Shown here: piece by piece, positions 26,697 to 34,615 of the stretch
Layout of the letters: the number at the start of each line of letters is the position of its first letter
Numbering within the stretch: position 1 is the stretch's first letter
Assembly: GCA_000155715.1 (NCBI GenBank)
Contig: DS990608.1
Coordinates: forward strand, 26,923 to 90,922
Reading direction: 5' to 3'
Length of the DNA: 64,000 nt
DNA from: a gamma proteobacterium HTCC5015
GTDB taxonomy: Bacteria > Pseudomonadota > Gammaproteobacteria > HTCC5015
Notes under the pieces: model-generated
Told to the model about the DNA's origin: nothing
What the model saw: the letters and a program-made list of their open reading frames with translations, nothing else
Databases searched by the model: none
Translations under genes and position numbers: made by a program

Positions 26697-27800
26697 ATGA
26701 AAATTAAAATGAAACTGCTCGGTTTGGGAACACTCACAGCCGCGGCGTTATTACCACTACAAGTCCACGCCTCCCCCTCACTCGCAGGCGGTGTTTGGTT
26801 TAATTACGGTTACGATGATCGCGAAGTTAAAGACAACGAAGACTTGGGTGATATCGGCGGCGAAGCGCTGATTCTCTATGCCGACCACCAAGTGGAAGAT
26901 AAGCCCTGGAGCGTATCCGCTGAGTTCCGTATGGGTCCTGGCAGCTTCACCGACCCGGCCAACAATTCAACCGGCGATCAAACGGTTTTACACAAGGGCT
27001 GGATCGGCTACCAATTCGATGAGCAATCCAGTTTAAAAATCGGTAAAAGCCAAGTGCCCTTCGGCTGGAAAACGGTCAACTTCTGGCCCGGCGACCATCT
27101 ATTAGGCGGCTACGCCGATCAAATGGATGTGGGCTTTAAATACAGCCGCACGGGCGACGGCGTAAGCTATGACTTTGCCTATTATCACGCCGATGACTGG
27201 GGCGCGACCAGCACCGACACCGTGGACGATAACGGCCACTGGGGTTCTTCTGCCACCTATCGCAAAGTACAAACCGTGGTGGGCAATGTCGACTGGCACC
27301 TGAGCGACGCTACTACCCTCGGCCTATCTGTTCAGTCAGGTGGTTTACAAGATCTAACGGGTGGTACGGCCAATCAGGAGATCAGCGGCGATCACCAAGC
27401 CTTTAATCTTCACTATTACGGTGATTTCGGCAATGTCTACACCAAAGCACAGTTTCTAAGTACCGAGCGCACTGATTTACCAGCCGCTGGCACACAGGCA
27501 GACCCTTTAGCACTAACTGAAAGTGAAACTACGCGCGCGGCTCTGCTGGTCGGCTACAAGGCCAACGACTGGAACTATTACTTAGAAGTCGTACAAGCAG
27601 AAGAAACCAACACAAAAGTTGATGCCACGGCTTATGTTCCCGGTGCCCGCTACAGCTACGGCCCCGGCTGGATCTACTTGGAGTACTTAAGCCAAGATGG
27701 TTATATAGGTAGAGACGGAGAAGTGATCGACACCGATCCAAACGACGGTTCTAAATACACATTCGACGCCTTCTATGCATCGATCGATTACTACTTCTAA
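26697..27800 (+). CDS. Outer-membrane porin
   Basis: A 367-residue protein with a signal peptide of 25 residues ending QVHA/SPS and a beta-barrel ending DAFYASIDYYF, with terminal Phe. The pattern of alternating hydrophobic strands with LHKGWIGYQFDEQSSLKIGK and VPFGWKTVNFWPGDHLLGGY resembles OprO/P- and DcaP-type porins. The substrate cannot be inferred. The ATG follows GGGAG at 6-nt spacing. The gene is monocistronic, ending in a strong terminator. Confidence 0.82.
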   Translation: MKIKMKLLGLGTLTAAALLPLQVHASPSLAGGVWFNYGYDDREVKDNEDLGDIGGEALILYADHQVEDKPWSVSAEFRMGPGSFTDPANNSTGDQTVLHKGWIGYQFDEQSSLKIGKSQVPFGWKTVNFWPGDHLLGGYADQMDVGFKYSRTGDGVSYDFAYYHADDWGATSTDTVDDNGHWGSSATYRKVQTVVGNVDWHLSDATTLGLSVQSGGLQDLTGGTANQEISGDHQAFNLHYYGDFGNVYTKAQFLSTERTDLPAAGTQADPLALTESETTRAALLVGYKANDWNYYLEVVQAEETNTKVDATAYVPGARYSYGPGWIYLEYLSQDGYIGRDGEVIDTDPNDGSKYTFDAFYASIDYYF

Positions 27801-27820
27801 TTGATGCTTTAAAGCCAAGA

Positions 27821-27848
27821 AAAAGCCGAGGGTTTCCTCGGCTTTTTT
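27821..27848 (+). terminator. Intrinsic terminator of the porin gene
   Basis: An 11-bp stem AAAAGCCGAGG/CCTCGGCTTTT with a 4-nt loop is followed by further T's, 20 bp after the porin stop codon. Confidence 0.9.
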
Positions 27849-27911
27849 TGTTTATCAACACTTCCCTCTTTTCCAAGCAGCCCCAAGCTCCCGATACTTA
27901 AAGTCGCCCTA

Positions 27912-28175
27912 GGGCCTGTTAACACAAATTTGATGGTCACTGTTGTGACTAAAAAAGCGCCAATCAAGGCGCAAGGAGCGTGGTTTGGTGAATCCAAATG
28001 AGCGACGAGCAACGATGAGTGGCGCTTTTTTAGCCACAACCCGAAGGGCTGGAGCTATTTTCCGCCCAGCTGCGTTATCCGTTGTTTGTGTAGACGTACT
28101 ACACGGCACTCCTTCTGCCTTGCTGGGCAGAAAATGGCTTCCAGCAGAGATCATAAAATTTGTGTTAACAGGCCC
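27912..28175. mobile_element. MITE-like inverted-repeat element, copy 1
   Basis: A 264-bp unit between the 3' ends of the porin gene and rnhB. Its ends are perfect 20-bp terminal inverted repeats (GGGCCTGTTAACACAAATTT). Internally it has further inverted pairs, including an imperfect pair built on AAAAAAGCGCC/GGCGCTTTTTT and another on CCGCCCAGC/GCTGGGCAG. Flanks read CTAG on the left and CAAG on the right if the outer G/C is counted as target. No credible protein is encoded and there is no transposase, so a non-autonomous element is inferred. Besides this and the porin terminator the 427-bp gap holds nothing I recognise. Confidence 0.8.
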
Positions 28176-28227
28176 AAGCACGCCCAAACACGCAGAACTT
28201 GTGACGGTTACCCATCTCATTGATTGA

Positions 28228-28842
28228 TTACACGCTAGACAAGCACTTCTTAACCGGCCCAAAACTGCGCCTGTGATGTTCTGTAGGCCCCAACGCTTTA
28301 AGTCGCTCCTGATGCAAAGCAGTGGGGTAGCCCTTGTGACGATCAAAGCCATAATCGGGATACGCTTCGTGCAAAAGCAGCATATCGCGATCGCGCGCGA
28401 CCTTGGCCAGAATCGAGGCCGCCCCAATGCAAGCCACGCGGCCATCGCCTTTGACGATAGCTTGAGCGGGCATCGACACGTCGGGGCAGCGGTTGCCATC
28501 AATCAGGGCTTGTTCGGGGGGATGCTGTAAGCCCTCGATCGCTCGTTTCATCGCAAGCATGCTGGCGTGAAGAATATTAAGATCGTCGATTTCTTCGACG
28601 CTCGCCCGAGCAATGCACCAATCGCTTGCCTCGGCGCAAATTTCTTCATAGAGGGCTTCTCGCCGCTTTTCTGAGAGCTTCTTGGAATCGTTAAGCCCTG
28701 GGATCGGGCGCTTCGGATCGAGAACGACCGCTGCGGCCACGACGCTTCCCGCTAGGGGCCCCCTACCCGCCTCGTCCGCGCCCGCGATGTTCGGCAGGTG
28801 GTCAAACTCAGTAATGGGGGGCAAAGCAACAGCCACGGGCAC
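28228..28842 (-). CDS. rnhB: Ribonuclease HII
   Basis: A 204-residue nuclease removing ribonucleotides and RNA primers from [23 protein letters not shown] carries the DEAGRG motif with two metal ligands. [19 protein letters not shown] and [13 protein letters not shown] are further RNase HII blocks. The start is one of two nearby GTGs, at 28842 or 28836; the second has better spacing from GGGAG. rnhB usually follows lpxB on the same strand in gammaproteobacteria. Here it lies between two copies of an inverted-repeat element and lpxB points the other way. Confidence 0.95.
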   Translation of the reverse strand: MPVAVALPPITEFDHLPNIAGADEAGRGPLAGSVVAAAVVLDPKRPIPGLNDSKKLSEKRREALYEEICAEASDWCIARASVEEIDDLNILHASMLAMKRAIEGLQHPPEQALIDGNRCPDVSMPAQAIVKGDGRVACIGAASILAKVARDRDMLLLHEAYPDYGFDRHKGYPTALHQERLKALGPTEHHRRSFGPVKKCLSSV

Positions 28843-28890
28843 TCCCGATAATTAGAAAAAGTGACGGTATTATGGCACGAAGTGACGGGC

Positions 28891-28896
28891 TATAAT
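28891..28896 (+). promoter_or_regulatory. Candidate -10 box upstream of the oxidoreductase-lpxB unit
   Basis: A perfect TATAAT lies in the 67 bp between the rnhB start and element copy 2. The hexamer 17 bp upstream (TATTAT) is a poor -35, so the assignment is tentative. If real, transcription would begin just before the inverted-repeat element and carry it whole in the leader of the oxidoreductase gene. Confidence 0.4.
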
Positions 28897-28909
28897 GCGA
28901 CAAAATCTA

Positions 28910-29174
28910 GGGCCTGTTAACACAAATTTGATGGTCACTGTTGTGACTAAAAAAGCGCCAATCAAGGCGCAAGGAGCGTGGTTTGGTGAATCCAAATGAG
29001 CGACGAGCAACGATGAGTGGCGCTTTTTTAGCCACAACCCGAAGGGCTGGAGCTATTTTCCGCCCAGCTGCGTTATCCGTTGTTTGTGTAGACGTACTAC
29101 ACGGCACTCCTTCTGCCTTGCTGGGCAGAAAAATGGCTTCCAGCAGAGATCATAAAATTTGTGTTAACAGGCCC
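28910..29174. mobile_element. MITE-like inverted-repeat element, copy 2
   Basis: A 265-bp copy of the element at 27912-28175, in the same orientation and identical by eye except for one extra A in the A run near the right end (GGCAGAAAAATGG against GGCAGAAAATGG). The terminal inverted repeats are intact. It is flanked by CTAG at 28907-28910 and CTAG at 29174-29177, consistent with a 4-bp target duplication. It ends 10 bp before the start codon of the oxidoreductase gene and fills most of the 342-bp gap after rnhB. Confidence 0.82.
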
Positions 29175-29184
29175 TAGGTGAGAT

Positions 29185-30126
29185 ATGACAAAAGACACGG
29201 TAAAAACCGCCGTTATCGGCACGGGCTATCTGGGCAGGTTTCACGCCCACAAGTACGCGGCACTTCCCAACGCGGAGTTAATCGCTATCGCCGACCCCAC
29301 TGAAGGCCAAGGGCAGGCAGTCGCCGAGGAAGCCCATACGCGCTGGGTCGCTAACTACCAAGACATTTTAGGCGAAGTCGATGCCGTCAGTATTGCCGCC
29401 CCTACGACCCTGCACCACCGCATCGCTAAAGAGTGCCTCGAAGCGGGCGTACATGTGCTGGTCGAAAAGCCCATCACCGTTACAACCGAGGAAGCCGACG
29501 AGCTCATTGAGATCGCGAAAACCAATGGCTGCATTTTGCAAGTTGGCCACCTAGAACGGTTTAACGCCGCCGTACTCGACGCCATGCCCCTGCTTAAAGC
29601 GCCGCGATTCATCGAGGCCCACCGACTGGCACCCTTTAAGCCGCGCGCCACCGATGTCAATGTGGTGCTCGATTTAATGATTCACGATATTGATATTGTG
29701 CTCAACATGGTTGATTCCGACGTCGTCGACATCGTCGCCAGCGGCAGCTCGATTCTATCGGACAGCACAGATATCTGTAACGCCCGCCTTACCTTTGCCA
29801 ATGGCTGTGTCGCCAACGTAACTGCCAGCCGTATCAGTATGAAGTCCGAGCGCAAAATGCGCATTTTCCAGGAGAAATCCTGTATTACCGTCGATTTTCA
29901 AAACCGTATGCTCAGCCACTACTTTACAGGCGAGGGGGAAATGTTTCCCGGCGTGCCCAATATTGAAAGTAGTGAAAAATTTTACGAAAACGGCGATGCA
30001 CTCTACACCGAAATTGATTCTTTCATTCAGTGTATTCAAGATAATAAAGCTCCATTAGTGAGTGGCCACGATGGCCGCCAAGCATTGGATGTCGCGACAA
30101 CGATCACTCAACTCGTCACTGGATAA
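29185..30126 (+). CDS. Gfo/Idh/MocA-family NAD-dependent oxidoreductase, GnnA-like
   Basis: A 313-residue dehydrogenase with an N-terminal Rossmann start (VIGTGYLGRFHAHKY) and the family motif VEKPITV containing the EKP lysine. A C-terminal alpha/beta domain includes VVLDLMIHDIDIVLNM. In Acidithiobacillus, a member of this family (GnnA) lies between lpxA and lpxB and oxidises UDP-GlcNAc at C3 for lipid A. Here the gene overlaps no other but ends 7 bp before lpxB on the same strand, so a sugar-nucleotide role in lipid A is plausible. No GnnB-type aminotransferase is nearby. The SD-like AGGTGAG lies just outside element copy 2. Confidence 0.8.
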   Translation: MTKDTVKTAVIGTGYLGRFHAHKYAALPNAELIAIADPTEGQGQAVAEEAHTRWVANYQDILGEVDAVSIAAPTTLHHRIAKECLEAGVHVLVEKPITVTTEEADELIEIAKTNGCILQVGHLERFNAAVLDAMPLLKAPRFIEAHRLAPFKPRATDVNVVLDLMIHDIDIVLNMVDSDVVDIVASGSSILSDSTDICNARLTFANGCVANVTASRISMKSERKMRIFQEKSCITVDFQNRMLSHYFTGEGEMFPGVPNIESSEKFYENGDALYTEIDSFIQCIQDNKAPLVSGHDGRQALDVATTITQLVTG

Positions 30127-30133
30127 GCACGCA

Positions 30134-31288
30134 ATGAGTCAATTCTCCACACAGCGGAAAATCATGATTAGCGCGGGCGAAGCCTCGGGCGACCTACACG
30201 CCGCTAAGTTAGTGAAGGCATTGCGGCAGCAAGATCCTGCAATAGAAGTAGCGGCAATGGGAGCGGAACAGCTGCGTCGCGCCGGGGCGGAAATTCTAGT
30301 CGATTGCCGCGACATCGCAGTTGTTGGCCTCGTGGAGGTACTGACCCACTGGTCACAAATTCAAGCGGCACTCAAAACGTTAAAAATCGCATTAAAAGAT
30401 CAGAAACCCGATTTACTCATTTTGGTCGACTATGTCGAATTTAATTTAAAGCTCGCGGCAGCGGCCAAAGAGCTGGGCATTAAAGTCTTGTTTTATGTCA
30501 GCCCACAAGTGTGGGCGTGGCGGCAGGGACGCGTGCCTAAAATTGGCAAGGTCATCGATATGATGGCGGTCATCTTCCCCTTTGAAACCGACATCTACGA
30601 ACAAAATGGCGTGCCCGTTCGCTATGTGGGCCACCCTCTCGCCTCTGAGGTGGCGGCGACAAAATCGCGGGAATCTTTTAGAAAAGCGCAGAAACTGGAT
30701 ACTCAGCACCCGCTAATCGCGCTGCTTCCAGGGAGCCGACGCTCGGAGGTCACACGCATTTTACCCGTGATGCTCGAAGCCGCCGAACGCGTTGCAGAGA
30801 CACTGCCTCACTCACAGTTTTTGATTGCTGTCGCAGACACCCTAGACTCAGACTGGATTCAGGCCTTTATCAAGCAGCACCCAAAACTCGACATCAAACT
30901 CCTACAAGGCGATACCTATAATGCGGTTCATGCCGCCGACAGCGCACTCGTGGCCAGCGGCACCGCCACCCTCGAAACGGCTCTGCTCGGTACACCTATG
31001 AGCATTGTCTACCGCGTTAACGGCCTCAGCTATCAAATTTTAAAACGTATGATTAAAGTCGATTTCATCGGGCTGGCTAATATTGTAGCGGGCCGCCAAG
31101 TTGCCCCCGAGTTCGTGCAGGACTACGCCAACCCTTGGTTGATTGCACTAGAGGTAGTGAAGCAGGTTTCCAACCCGCCCTACCGCGATGACATCATAGA
31201 AGGCTTAAAAGAAGTGGCCGAGAAGCTGGGCGAAGGTGGAGGCACTCAAAAGCTCGCTCAACTCGTTTTTGAATTGCTCGACGAGTAA
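30134..31288 (+). CDS. lpxB: Lipid-A-disaccharide synthase
   Basis: Joins UDP-diacylglucosamine to lipid X in lipid A synthesis. The 384-residue protein has IMISAGEASGDLHAAKLVKA, the LpxB N-terminal signature. It also has YVSPQVWAWRQGRVPKI, VGHPLASEV, LLPGSRRSEVTRILP and SGTATLETALLGTPM. The ATG at 30134 is chosen; upstream in-frame ATGs lie inside the oxidoreductase gene. It is separated from the lpxD-fabZ-lpxA cluster by two signalling genes and is on the opposite strand, unlike the usual lpxA-lpxB order. Confidence 0.96.
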   Translation: MSQFSTQRKIMISAGEASGDLHAAKLVKALRQQDPAIEVAAMGAEQLRRAGAEILVDCRDIAVVGLVEVLTHWSQIQAALKTLKIALKDQKPDLLILVDYVEFNLKLAAAAKELGIKVLFYVSPQVWAWRQGRVPKIGKVIDMMAVIFPFETDIYEQNGVPVRYVGHPLASEVAATKSRESFRKAQKLDTQHPLIALLPGSRRSEVTRILPVMLEAAERVAETLPHSQFLIAVADTLDSDWIQAFIKQHPKLDIKLLQGDTYNAVHAADSALVASGTATLETALLGTPMSIVYRVNGLSYQILKRMIKVDFIGLANIVAGRQVAPEFVQDYANPWLIALEVVKQVSNPPYRDDIIEGLKEVAEKLGEGGGTQKLAQLVFELLDE

Positions 31289-31296
31289 ACGCCGAT

Positions 31297-33483
31297 TTAC
31301 GGGTGAGTCTTAAAGACATCATCGAGCTCTTCAAAACAGTTCGGCGTTGCCAAGAAGTAGCCTTGAGCACAATCCACCCCCATCTCTTTCACTAAACTCA
31401 ATGTGAGTTCGTCTTGAACAAAGCCCGCGATAGTAAACTTGCCCATCACACGGGCAAGCTCGGCGATGGCCGACACCAATGTTTTGTTCACATCACTGGC
31501 CAATAATCCCGTCACCAGTTCGCGTTGAATTTTCAAACCATCAAAGGGGATGTTCTGTAATTTTCCGCTCGCACTTAACCCCGCGCAGAACCCATCCATA
31601 ATAATGACGCATCCCAAGCCACTCAGCGCTTTTAAGCCTAGCAGCGCCTCTTGGCGACTGTTGAGTAACGCCTGCTCTTCCACCTCAAACGCTAAACGAG
31701 AGGGTTCTATCTCCGTTTCTTTTATCAAGCTGCCCAGCCAATCGATAAACTGCGTATCCTCTAGCGCCTTGGCCGATAGATTGATAGACAACCCCGCTGT
31801 TTTGTTCGGCTGATGCGCTACCGTACTCAACGCATGCTCTATCACCCAGCGTGCGACCTCTACCGAAAAACCAAATCGATCGGCAGCCCCTAGAAACGCA
31901 TCGGGTGGGATTAATTCACCGGGCTCTCCCTGCATACGCAACAACACTTCGTAGTAGCGTACTTGCTGGCTCTTTAAATCTAGAATTGGCTGATAGTGCA
32001 GTACAAAGCGGTCGTCTTTTAGTGCCGCAGCCAATTTTTTCGACCAGCCAGAGTCTTCGAGCAGCTGTTGCTTTTGCATCTGGCCCGCATCGTACATGAC
32101 AAGGCCGTTACGGCCTCGAAGCTTGGCCATTTGGCAAGCGCTATCCGCTTGTTTCAACAACTCGTCCACGGTGAATTGAGACGACTCAATCATCGTGATT
32201 CCAATACTGCAGCAGATATTAAACACTTGGCCCTGCTCGCTATACTGATAACCTTCCATCAGCTGTAGAATGCCCTCGGCCACTTGTTGGGCCTCTAACT
32301 CGCCCACCCCCGACACTAAAACGACAAATTCATCGCCTCCAAATCGTGACACCACATCGTACTCGCGCACTCGGCTTTTAAGTATCTCAGCCACTTGAAC
32401 CAGCAAGCGATCGCCCGCATCGTGCCCCAAACGGTCGTTGATCGCTTTGAACTCATCCAAGTCTATGAAAAACAGAGCACTGGTCTGTTGCGTGTCTTCC
32501 ACTGTCAGCAATTCAGAAATCACCTGATCCGTGAAAAAGTGACGATTGACTAAGTGTGTGAGACTGTCGTGATTCGCCAAATCGCGAAGTGCTTGATCGC
32601 GCTCAGCGATCGCGTGAATGGTGGAGTTGAGAGCATCGCTAATAGCACTGACCTCGCGCACGCCGCTACGTTTAACGCGCACACGCATGTCACCTTCTGC
32701 AAGACGCGCCAGCGGCGTTTGCAACTCCTCTAAGGGCCTGAGAATCCGCTTTAAATGCAAATACCCCAGAAACAGCAACAAGGCAAAGACCACCGCCGCC
32801 AATAAGCTGCCTTGCCATATACGTTCAGCGAGCTGCTGTTGGTATTGGCTATAGTCCACACCGAGCTCAATGAAACCAATGAGTTGAGATCGCTCGCTTT
32901 CACTTCCTTGAAGCTCAAAATCCATCATGCCATCTGATGTAATCGAGCGAATCCAAACCGGTGCCATCGCACGAATTATCTTGCGCTCCTCGTAGCGCTC
33001 AACATCGACTTCAATCAGCTGCTGTCCGCGATCGGCACTCAATAGCGCCACTTCATTTGATGTCAGTGAGTCCAGTGGCGTATCAATGGCTTTGATACTG
33101 CGATATTCACCAACCAATGTTTTTCCCTGAGGCCCGTAGTAGCGAAGATAGTCAACACTGGAAAAGCTCTCCATCTGGCGAGCAATCTCATCCATCACCT
33201 GCGGATCTTGCGAGACATAGAGCGGCACGCCTAATTCATCAGCGGCCTTTACCCAGCGGCGAGCTTGATCCTGCAAGTTCACACTGATGACGGAATTGAC
33301 GACCCACCACAGGCACAACAGCGCAAAAAAATACACAACCAAGCCCCACAGGGTGTGCATCAATAAAACGCTGGTAGCAATACTGGTATCGTTACGTCGT
33401 GAAAACAGCGGCCACTGGCGCACCTGCTGGCGAGCACTTTCAAACCGCGATTTCAAACCCTTTGATAGCTGTTGAAAGCTCAT
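31297..33483 (-). CDS. Membrane GGDEF protein with a degenerate EAL domain
   Basis: A 728-residue protein. A membrane helix (about 39-68) is followed by a periplasmic domain (about 70-215), a second helix (about 225-245), HAMP, GGDEF and EAL. The GGDEF core RFGGDEFVVLV is intact, so diguanylate cyclase activity is possible. The EAL domain is eroded: EVLLR replaces EALLR, IMDGFCAG replaces the LDDFGTG loop so the second Asp is lost, KIQR replaces KIDR, and IAGFVQD replaces the VAEGVET segment carrying the catalytic Glu. It probably binds c-di-GMP without cleaving it. A lipoprotein gene lies 11 bp upstream on the same strand. Confidence 0.88.
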   Translation of the reverse strand: MSFQQLSKGLKSRFESARQQVRQWPLFSRRNDTSIATSVLLMHTLWGLVVYFFALLCLWWVVNSVISVNLQDQARRWVKAADELGVPLYVSQDPQVMDEIARQMESFSSVDYLRYYGPQGKTLVGEYRSIKAIDTPLDSLTSNEVALLSADRGQQLIEVDVERYEERKIIRAMAPVWIRSITSDGMMDFELQGSESERSQLIGFIELGVDYSQYQQQLAERIWQGSLLAAVVFALLLFLGYLHLKRILRPLEELQTPLARLAEGDMRVRVKRSGVREVSAISDALNSTIHAIAERDQALRDLANHDSLTHLVNRHFFTDQVISELLTVEDTQQTSALFFIDLDEFKAINDRLGHDAGDRLLVQVAEILKSRVREYDVVSRFGGDEFVVLVSGVGELEAQQVAEGILQLMEGYQYSEQGQVFNICCSIGITMIESSQFTVDELLKQADSACQMAKLRGRNGLVMYDAGQMQKQQLLEDSGWSKKLAAALKDDRFVLHYQPILDLKSQQVRYYEVLLRMQGEPGELIPPDAFLGAADRFGFSVEVARWVIEHALSTVAHQPNKTAGLSINLSAKALEDTQFIDWLGSLIKETEIEPSRLAFEVEEQALLNSRQEALLGLKALSGLGCVIIMDGFCAGLSASGKLQNIPFDGLKIQRELVTGLLASDVNKTLVSAIAELARVMGKFTIAGFVQDELTLSLVKEMGVDCAQGYFLATPNCFEELDDVFKTHP

Positions 33484-33494
33484 GATCGGATTCC

Positions 33495-34427
33495 CTATTC
33501 CCTTTGCCTTTTTCGAGTTAATCCCAATCGGCTCTTGGCTTTATCGGAGACTTTAAACGCAAACGATTCAGGAAAGTGCATTTTAATCTCGCGGTGATTC
33601 GCTAGCGCCCTCTGCTGCGCTTTGGCAATAGAGCGATCTGTCGTGGTCACACTGGCCAGCGCTCCAATCTCCAATAAACTGTCATCAAAAGCCACCACTT
33701 GGCGTCCCACTCTAACCGCATGGCCCATCAACTCACGCAAAGCATCTCGGCTTGTCACGCGGTTATCGGGCATGAGCCACTGACCTTGAATGGAATGAGG
33801 CAAATTTTTACTGACATAGACGAGCTCCTTATCGTTGCGGACCGTAAAGGCCTGAACATGAATGCCCCATGCCTCTCCCGCTTCTTTGATAACAGCCACT
33901 AAGTGGTCATGCCCGGCCCCTGTAATAACAGCTACACGATTAAGAGTAGGCGATAATTCTCGCCAGCGCTGAAAAACCTGTTGCGGACTGGGTAATAAGC
34001 TCACGCATTGTAGATTCGCAGAAAGCTCTAACGCGGGCGAATGGTTGAATACTTTACTGAAAACCACTCGCTTTTGTCGCATCTCGCTGGCCAAACGAGC
34101 TGCGGGAAGACCAATCGCCGCCACGCGGTCGTATTCATCCCGCCCCACCACCGAAGCCACTGCCGCACTGCGCTGCCCGTTTTTGATATTAAACAATTCA
34201 GAGTCCGCTGAGTGATCGAGCAAATACTTGGCCACGCTTTGATACATCACATCGTCGCCAGTCGTGATCACGGCCAGCTTTAAGGAGGGCTCCACTGGCC
34301 GCTCGGCTTGAGCGGAAGAAGCTGGGGACTGCTGGGGTTGATAAACAATTTGCCGATGCTGGCTACAAGCGCTCAGAACGCCACACAGCCCAATGAATAG
34401 CCATTTTTCGGCCAAATGTCCCATCAT
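33495..34427 (-). CDS. Predicted periplasmic binding lipoprotein, ABC_sub_bind-like
   Basis: A 310-residue lipoprotein with a lipobox in GVLSACSQ and a Ser/Gln/Pro-rich linker. The mature part looks like a two-lobed binding protein: VAAIGLPAARLASEM, LNRVAVITGAGHDHLVAVIK, then GRQVVAFDDSLLEIGALASV, which matches the hinge of the ABC_sub_bind (TrpX-like) family. There is no transporter gene beside it. The GGDEF/EAL gene starts 11 bp downstream, so ligand input to that sensor is the likely role. It is comparable in layout to the binding protein at 13663-14565. Confidence 0.72.
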   Translation of the reverse strand: MMGHLAEKWLFIGLCGVLSACSQHRQIVYQPQQSPASSAQAERPVEPSLKLAVITTGDDVMYQSVAKYLLDHSADSELFNIKNGQRSAAVASVVGRDEYDRVAAIGLPAARLASEMRQKRVVFSKVFNHSPALELSANLQCVSLLPSPQQVFQRWRELSPTLNRVAVITGAGHDHLVAVIKEAGEAWGIHVQAFTVRNDKELVYVSKNLPHSIQGQWLMPDNRVTSRDALRELMGHAVRVGRQVVAFDDSLLEIGALASVTTTDRSIAKAQQRALANHREIKMHFPESFAFKVSDKAKSRLGLTRKRQRE

Positions 34428-34474
34428 TATTATTGTCTCCGCATCGCTTATCGTGCGACTTTGCCCTACAGCTG

Positions 34475-34502
34475 ACTATAACGGAGACCACTTTATTGGC
34501 AA
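34475..34502 (-). promoter_or_regulatory. Candidate sigma-70 promoter for the lipoprotein-GGDEF/EAL pair
   Basis: On the minus strand TTGCCA (34502-34497) and TATAGT (34480-34475) are separated by 16 bp, a near-consensus sigma-70 arrangement. The start codon of the lipoprotein gene is about 48 bp downstream. It lies after the lpxA terminator, consistent with independent expression from the lpx cluster. Confidence 0.5.
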
Positions 34503-34562
34503 GAATATGGGCAATAAGCGGTAATTAGCGGCGTAAAAAAGCCAATAAACGGTATAAAGCAT

Positions 34563-34590
34563 GAAAAAATCGGGGGCTCACTGAGCCCCC
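34563..34590 (-). terminator. Intrinsic terminator after lpxA
   Basis: A GC-rich hairpin built from GGGGGCTCA/TGAGCCCCC lies 26 bp past the lpxA stop. On minus-strand RNA it is followed by GAUUUUUU. It ends the long rpsB-to-lpxA direction of transcription before the signalling pair. Confidence 0.88.
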
Positions 34591-34615
34591 TGCGTCATGC
34601 TGTCATTTTTTCAGT

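Noticed and set aside
27912..29174. A composite transposon carrying rnhB
   Set aside because: Neither element encodes a transposase, each seems to have its own target flanks, and rnhB is a conserved core gene expected near lpxB.
27985..29177. Open frames inside both inverted-repeat elements (27985-28227, 28983-29177, 28907-29107)
   Set aside because: They are the same translation repeated with the element, cross its internal hairpins, and show no domain or ribosome-binding site. They follow from the repeat, not from a gene.
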